Shown piece by piece: positions 60,365 to 64,000 of a stretch of 64,000 nt of DNA. The number at the start of each line of letters is the position of its first letter. Positions within the stretch are counted from its first letter, which is position 1. Below the pieces are notes generated by a model, which was not told where the DNA came from, did no database searches, and was given only the letters and a program-made list of their open reading frames with translations. A program made the position numbers and the translations under genes. Location of the stretch: NCBI GenBank assembly GCA_000696115.1, contig JJOH01000022.1, positions 1-64,000 of the forward strand, written 5' to 3'. The stretch comes from Streptomyces olindensis (lineage in GTDB: Bacteria; Actinomycetota; Actinomycetes; Streptomycetales; Streptomycetaceae).

Positions 60365-60404
60365 GGCCGCGCACCCCCGTCCGCTACAGCGGGGGTGCGC
60401 GGCC
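60365..60404. terminator. bidirectional hairpin terminator
   Basis: GGCCGCGCACCCCCG (60365-60379) pairs perfectly with CGGGGGTGCGCGGCC (60390-60404), 10-base loop, between convergent Phd and membrane-protein genes. An AAAA run at 60361-60364 acts as T-tract on the minus strand. Confidence 0.75.
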
Positions 60405-60424
60405 GTCCTGTGCGGTGCGGCGGC

Positions 60425-61420
60425 TCAGCCGACGGTCGCGAGGCCGCGTGCGTCGGCCGCGGGGGCGCCGCTCTCCTTCCGCGCCCTGAGCGAACCTCCG
60501 AGCAGTACGGCGCACAGGCCCAGCGCCGCCCACCAGGTCAGGGTCAGTGCGGGGCCGGTCGCCGCCGCGCCGTCGAAGTAGGCCACCGAGCGCAGCAGGG
60601 TCGTCCCCGCGCCGGGCGGCAGCCACTGGCCGATCGCGCCGGCCGGTTCCGGCAGCATCCGCGGTGCCGACGGCGCGCCGGAGAACGGGTTGCCGAGCAG
60701 CATCACCACGGCCGCCGCGATCCCCATCCCGGCGGTGCCGGCCAGGGCGGCGAGTCCGGCGACGGTGCCGCTGACGGCCAGCGCGGACAGGCCGAGCACG
60801 GCCGCCTCCGCCCACCAGTCGCCCGTGAGCACCCCGAGCCAGCTGTCCGCGATCCCGGTCGCGACCACGCCCACCAGGGCGGACGCGCCGAGCAGCGCGG
60901 TCACGGCCCGGACGCCGCGCAACCCCAGCCTCGTGACCACGGCGCCCGCCGCGATGCCGGCCAGGGCGAGCGGCAGGACGGAGGCGTTCAGTGCCGCGCC
61001 GCGCGGATCGCTCGCCGGGGCCGGTACGACGTCGACCGCCCTGACCTGTGTGCCCCCGGCGGAGGCCTGCTGCGCGACGGCCTGCTGGAGGAACTGCGCC
61101 ACGGCCGGCCCCGCGGCGGAAGCGGTGAGCAGTTCGGGGCCCTCGGGCGTGACCACCACCGCCCCGTACACGCTCCGGTCCTCGATCGCGTCCCGGGCGG
61201 CGGCCTCGTCGGCGTAGCGGTGGATCTCGAACGCGCCCTCGTGGCGCTCCAGCTGCCGCTCGACCTGGGCGGTCGCCGCTGGTGGTCCCGCGATGCCCAG
61301 GGGCAGGTCGCGGGGCGCGGTGCGGGCGGCCGGCCAGGCGAAGGCCCACAGGGCCAGGGCCGCGAGAACGGGGACGAGCACGACGACCGCGATCACGTGG
61401 CGGGTGCTGGTGGAAGGCAT
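60425..61420 (-). CDS. YhgE/ABC-2-like membrane protein
   Basis: This 331-residue protein has one N-terminal helix (HVIAVVVLVPVLAALALWAF), an external domain of about 110 residues and five or six C-terminal helices. This is the layout of YhgE/Pip and ABC-2 efflux permeases (NASVLPLALAGIAAGAVVTR). No ATPase lies nearby. The divergent TetR regulator suggests substrate-induced efflux. Confidence 0.75.
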   Translation of the reverse strand: MPSTSTRHVIAVVVLVPVLAALALWAFAWPAARTAPRDLPLGIAGPPAATAQVERQLERHEGAFEIHRYADEAAARDAIEDRSVYGAVVVTPEGPELLTASAAGPAVAQFLQQAVAQQASAGGTQVRAVDVVPAPASDPRGAALNASVLPLALAGIAAGAVVTRLGLRGVRAVTALLGASALVGVVATGIADSWLGVLTGDWWAEAAVLGLSALAVSGTVAGLAALAGTAGMGIAAAVVMLLGNPFSGAPSAPRMLPEPAGAIGQWLPPGAGTTLLRSVAYFDGAAATGPALTLTWWAALGLCAVLLGGSLRARKESGAPAADARGLATVG

Positions 61421-61442
61421 GAGGTCTCCGGATCGCTAAAAA

Positions 61443-61511
61443 GAAGGATCGTTCGTTTTTCTCTGCTTCCACGGTGCTCCGGCCGGGACTCCTTGTCAAG
61501 AATGAATATTC
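61443..61511. promoter_or_regulatory. candidate TetR operators
   Basis: Two near-palindromes, GAAGGATCGTTC (61443-61454, 10 of 12 symmetrical) and ATGAATATTCGT around GAATATTC (61504-61511), lie in the divergent promoter. Both are followed by CGTTTT. The second covers the alternative upstream ATG of the TetR gene. Confidence 0.5.
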
Positions 61512-61528
61512 GTTTTACTTTGGGGATC

Positions 61529-62158
61529 ATGGCTCGCGTGTCCCAGGAACATCTCGACGCCCGCCGCCGCCAGATCCTCGACGGCGCCGCGCTCTGCTTC
61601 GCCCGCAACGGCTTCCACGCCACGTCCATGCAGGACGTGCTGAAGGAGGTCGGCCTCTCCGCCGGCGCGGTCTACCGGTACTTCAGCGGCAAGGACGAGC
61701 TGATCGAGGCGATCGTCGGCGAGGTGCTGGAGGTGGTGGGCGGCGTCTTCGAGAGCGCGGCCGAGCAGAGCCCGCCGCCGCTGCCCGACGAGATGATCCC
61801 CAGCCTCCTCGCCACCCTGAAGGAGGTCAGGCCCGGCGTCGTGCAGGACGGCGAGTGGATCTTCCCCCGCCTCATGCTCCAGGCCTGGACGGAGACCGTG
61901 CGCAACGATGACCTGGCCGCCGTCATCCACGCCGGCTACGACCGTGTCCGCGCGGGCTGGGCGAAGGTGGTGGAGGGCTACCGGGCCGCCGATCTGATCC
62001 CCGAGGACGTCGACGCCGACGCCATGGCGCGGGTGATGATCGCCCTCGCGCAGGGCTTCGCCGCCCAGATGGCCGTCTTCGGGGAACTGCCCCCGCAGAC
62101 CCTCGGGGACGGAGTCCGGGCGCTGATGCGCATGCGGGACCCGCGCGCGGGCGCCTGA
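61529..62158 (+). CDS. TetR/AcrR-family regulator
   Basis: This 209-residue repressor has an N-terminal HTH (RRQILDGAALCFARNGFHAT, SAGAVYRYFSGKDELIEAIV) and a helical ligand-binding domain. ATG 61529 is chosen because the in-frame ATG at 61502 lies within a probable operator. It is divergent from the YhgE-like membrane gene it probably represses. Confidence 0.87.
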   Translation: MARVSQEHLDARRRQILDGAALCFARNGFHATSMQDVLKEVGLSAGAVYRYFSGKDELIEAIVGEVLEVVGGVFESAAEQSPPPLPDEMIPSLLATLKEVRPGVVQDGEWIFPRLMLQAWTETVRNDDLAAVIHAGYDRVRAGWAKVVEGYRAADLIPEDVDADAMARVMIALAQGFAAQMAVFGELPPQTLGDGVRALMRMRDPRAGA

Positions 62159-62288
62159 GGGATCACAGCTCGGTTAACGTGCCTGAAACCCGGTCCAATT
62201 AGCCTGCCGCCACGCCACCAGGGGTTTTCCCCGGGGGTTGCGGCAACCGGGCCCCGCACGGTCCGGAGCGAGGACTGTGAGGTGGGAC

Positions 62289-62591
<303 letters not shown>

Positions 62592-62601
62592 GAGGGCCCC
62601 G

Positions 62602-62913
62602 ATGATCCCCGGAGAGATCCTCTTCGCCGACGACCCGATTGCCTACAACGAGGGCCGTGACGTCACCCGGCTCACCGTCCTCAACGCAGCCGACCGCCCC
62701 GTCCAGGTCGGCTCCCACTACCACTTCGCCGAGGCCAACCCCGGTCTGGAGTTCGACCACGCCGCCGCGCGCGGCAAGCGGCTGAACGTCGCCGCCGGCA
62801 CGGCCGTGCGTTTCGAGCCCGGGATCCCCGTCGACGTCGAACTCGTTCCGCTCAGCGGCGCCCGGGTCGTGCCCGGCCTGCGCGGGGAGACCGGAGGTGC
62901 CCTCGATGCCTGA
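62602..62913 (+). CDS. ureB: urease beta subunit
   Basis: This 103-residue protein has IPGEILFADDPI at the start and VGSHYHFAEANPGLEFD and RLNVAAGTAVRFEPG as in UreB. Separate gamma, beta and alpha genes are the usual bacterial three-subunit arrangement. Its stop overlaps ureC. Confidence 0.95.
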   Translation: MIPGEILFADDPIAYNEGRDVTRLTVLNAADRPVQVGSHYHFAEANPGLEFDHAAARGKRLNVAAGTAVRFEPGIPVDVELVPLSGARVVPGLRGETGGALDA

Positions 62914-64000
62914 GATCTCGCGTGCCGCGTACGCCGACCTGTTCGGCCCGACGACCGGCGACCGGATCCGGCTCGCCGACACCGACCTGCTGGTCGAGAT
63001 CGAGGAGGATCGTTCCGGTGGTCCCGGACGCGCCGGTGACGAGGCCGTGTTCGGCGGCGGCAAGGTCATCCGCGAGTCCATGGGACAGGCGCGTGCCACG
63101 CGTGCCGAGGGCACCCCGGACACCGTGATCACCGGCGCGGTGATCATCGACCACTGGGGCATCGTCAAAGCAGACGTCGGCATCCGCGACGGGCGGATCA
63201 CCGGCATCGGCAAGGCCGGCAACCCCGACACCATGGACGGCGTCCACCCGGACCTGGTCATCGGCCCGGAGACCGAGATCATCGCCGGCAACGGGCGGAT
63301 CCTCACGGCCGGCGCCATCGACGCGCACGTGCACTTCATCTGCCCGCAGATCGCCGACGAGGCGCTGTCCTCGGGCATCACGACCCTCGTCGGCGGCGGC
63401 ACCGGCCCGGCCGAGGGCTCCAAGGCGACCACCGTGACCCCCGGCCCCTGGCACCTGGCCCGGATGCTGGAGGCCATGGAGGCGTACCCCCTCAACATCG
63501 GCCTGCTAGGCAAGGGCAACACCGTCTCCCACGAGGCGATGCTGTCGCAGATCCGGGGCGGCGCGCTCGGTCTGAAGCTGCACGAGGACTGGGGCTCCAC
63601 CCCGGCCGTCATCGACGCCTCGCTGACCGTCGCCGACCAGACGGGCATCCAGGTCGCCATCCACACGGACACCCTCAACGAGGCCGGGTTCGTCGGTGAC
63701 ACGCTCGCCGCGATCGCCGGGCGGGGCATCCACGCATACCACACCGAGGGCGCGGGCGGCGGCCACGCGCCGGACATCATGACCGTGGTCTCCGAGTCGT
63801 ACGTGCTGCCGAGCTCGACCAATCCGACCCGGCCGTTCACCGTCAACACCGCCGAGGAACACCTCGACATGCTGATGGTGTGCCACCACCTCAACCCGGC
63901 CGTGCCGGAGGACCTGGCCTTCGCCGAGTCCCGGATCCGGCCGTCCACGATCGGCGCCGAGGACGTGCTGCACGACCTCGGCGCGATCTCGATCATCTCC
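62906..64000 (+). CDS. ureC: urease alpha subunit, N-terminal 365 residues (cut by window edge)
   Basis: The reading frame from ATG 62906 (GGAGG upstream) is open to the end of the window; full-length UreC is about 570 residues. It has DRIRLADTDLLVEIEED. The nickel-site histidines are in DAHVHFICPQ, the carbamylated lysine in GLKLHEDWG, and further nickel and active-site histidines in AIHTDTLNEAG, YHTEGAGGGHAPD and VCHHLNP. It starts 8 bases inside ureB. It hydrolyses urea to ammonia. Confidence 0.95.
   Translation, partial: MPEISRAAYADLFGPTTGDRIRLADTDLLVEIEEDRSGGPGRAGDEAVFGGGKVIRESMGQARATRAEGTPDTVITGAVIIDHWGIVKADVGIRDGRITGIGKAGNPDTMDGVHPDLVIGPETEIIAGNGRILTAGAIDAHVHFICPQIADEALSSGITTLVGGGTGPAEGSKATTVTPGPWHLARMLEAMEAYPLNIGLLGKGNTVSHEAMLSQIRGGALGLKLHEDWGSTPAVIDASLTVADQTGIQVAIHTDTLNEAGFVGDTLAAIAGRGIHAYHTEGAGGGHAPDIMTVVSESYVLPSSTNPTRPFTVNTAEEHLDMLMVCHHLNPAVPEDLAFAESRIRPSTIGAEDVLHDLGAISIIS

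Noticed and set aside
60425..62158. Complete ABC exporter operon
   Set aside because: No ATP-binding gene adjoins the membrane protein, so only a YhgE-like efflux protein with TetR control is supported.

Overview
The window is chromosomal DNA of a Streptomyces-type actinomycete. Every reading frame has extreme third-position GC. GTG starts preceded by GGAGG-like sites are frequent, a rare TTA codon occurs, and the gene families are typical of the genus: DUF6153, DUF397 with XRE-DUF5753, ECF41 sigma, HutC and ROK regulators, Tat substrates and a c-di-AMP riboswitch before an NlpC/P60 gene. The first gene (sbcC) is cut by the left edge and the last (ureC) by the right edge.

Region 1 (1-24967) is ordinary chromosome. 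It carries the end of sbcC, two small His-rich membrane or secreted proteins, a cysteine-synthase-like PLP enzyme coupled to an MFS exporter, an Imm21 protein, an SDR enzyme, a DUF885 protein, an Lrp regulator divergent from a Cys/Met-metabolism PLP enzyme, an ACT-GNAT protein and phoD behind a PHO-box-like repeat. These are followed by a MocR regulator, an alpha/beta hydrolase, a Rossmann reductase, an ECF41 sigma factor, a GntR regulator behind a dre-like operator, a ROK regulator, a LuxR/histidine-kinase pair divergent from an ABC exporter, a TTA-containing orphan gene, mug and purB.

Region 2 (about 24968-39463) is a compact integrated element of about 14.5 kb inserted directly upstream of purB. 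Its modules are: (i) a plus-strand operon of DUF6907, SpdB-like and small membrane proteins; (ii) a GntR (KorSA-like) repressor with twin palindromic operators facing three small minus-strand genes; (iii) a translationally coupled minus-strand operon ending in an intact 1021-residue phage tape-measure gene; (iv) a replication module of a phage-type initiator with helically phased iterons inside its own coding sequence plus a DnaB/RepA-like helicase; (v) Xis, an XRE regulator and a tyrosine integrase at the right end. No capsid, portal, terminase, tail-tube, lysis or FtsK/TraSA transfer gene is present. A complete replication and integration unit carrying one lone morphogenesis gene is the most unusual thing in the window. 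It may be a phage satellite, a tail-hijacking island or a specifically reduced prophage.

Region 3 (39537-64000) returns to chromosome. It carries an SGNH hydrolase, two overlapping CNNM/CBS proteins, a frameshifted GNAT gene, an F420-type LLM oxidoreductase, an FtsX-type ABC transporter, a toxin-antitoxin pair with a degenerate Fic/Doc-like toxin, a methyltransferase and a Tat class A beta-lactamase. Next come the biotin genes bioB-bioA-bioD divergent from bioF, an XRE/DUF397/ATPase triad, a 400-bp tandem repeat with a 28/30-bp period, a DUF6328 protein and an NlpC/P60 endopeptidase with a c-di-AMP riboswitch. The region ends with a ClpP paralogue lacking the nucleophilic serine, an orphan Phd antitoxin, a membrane protein/TetR pair and ureABC.
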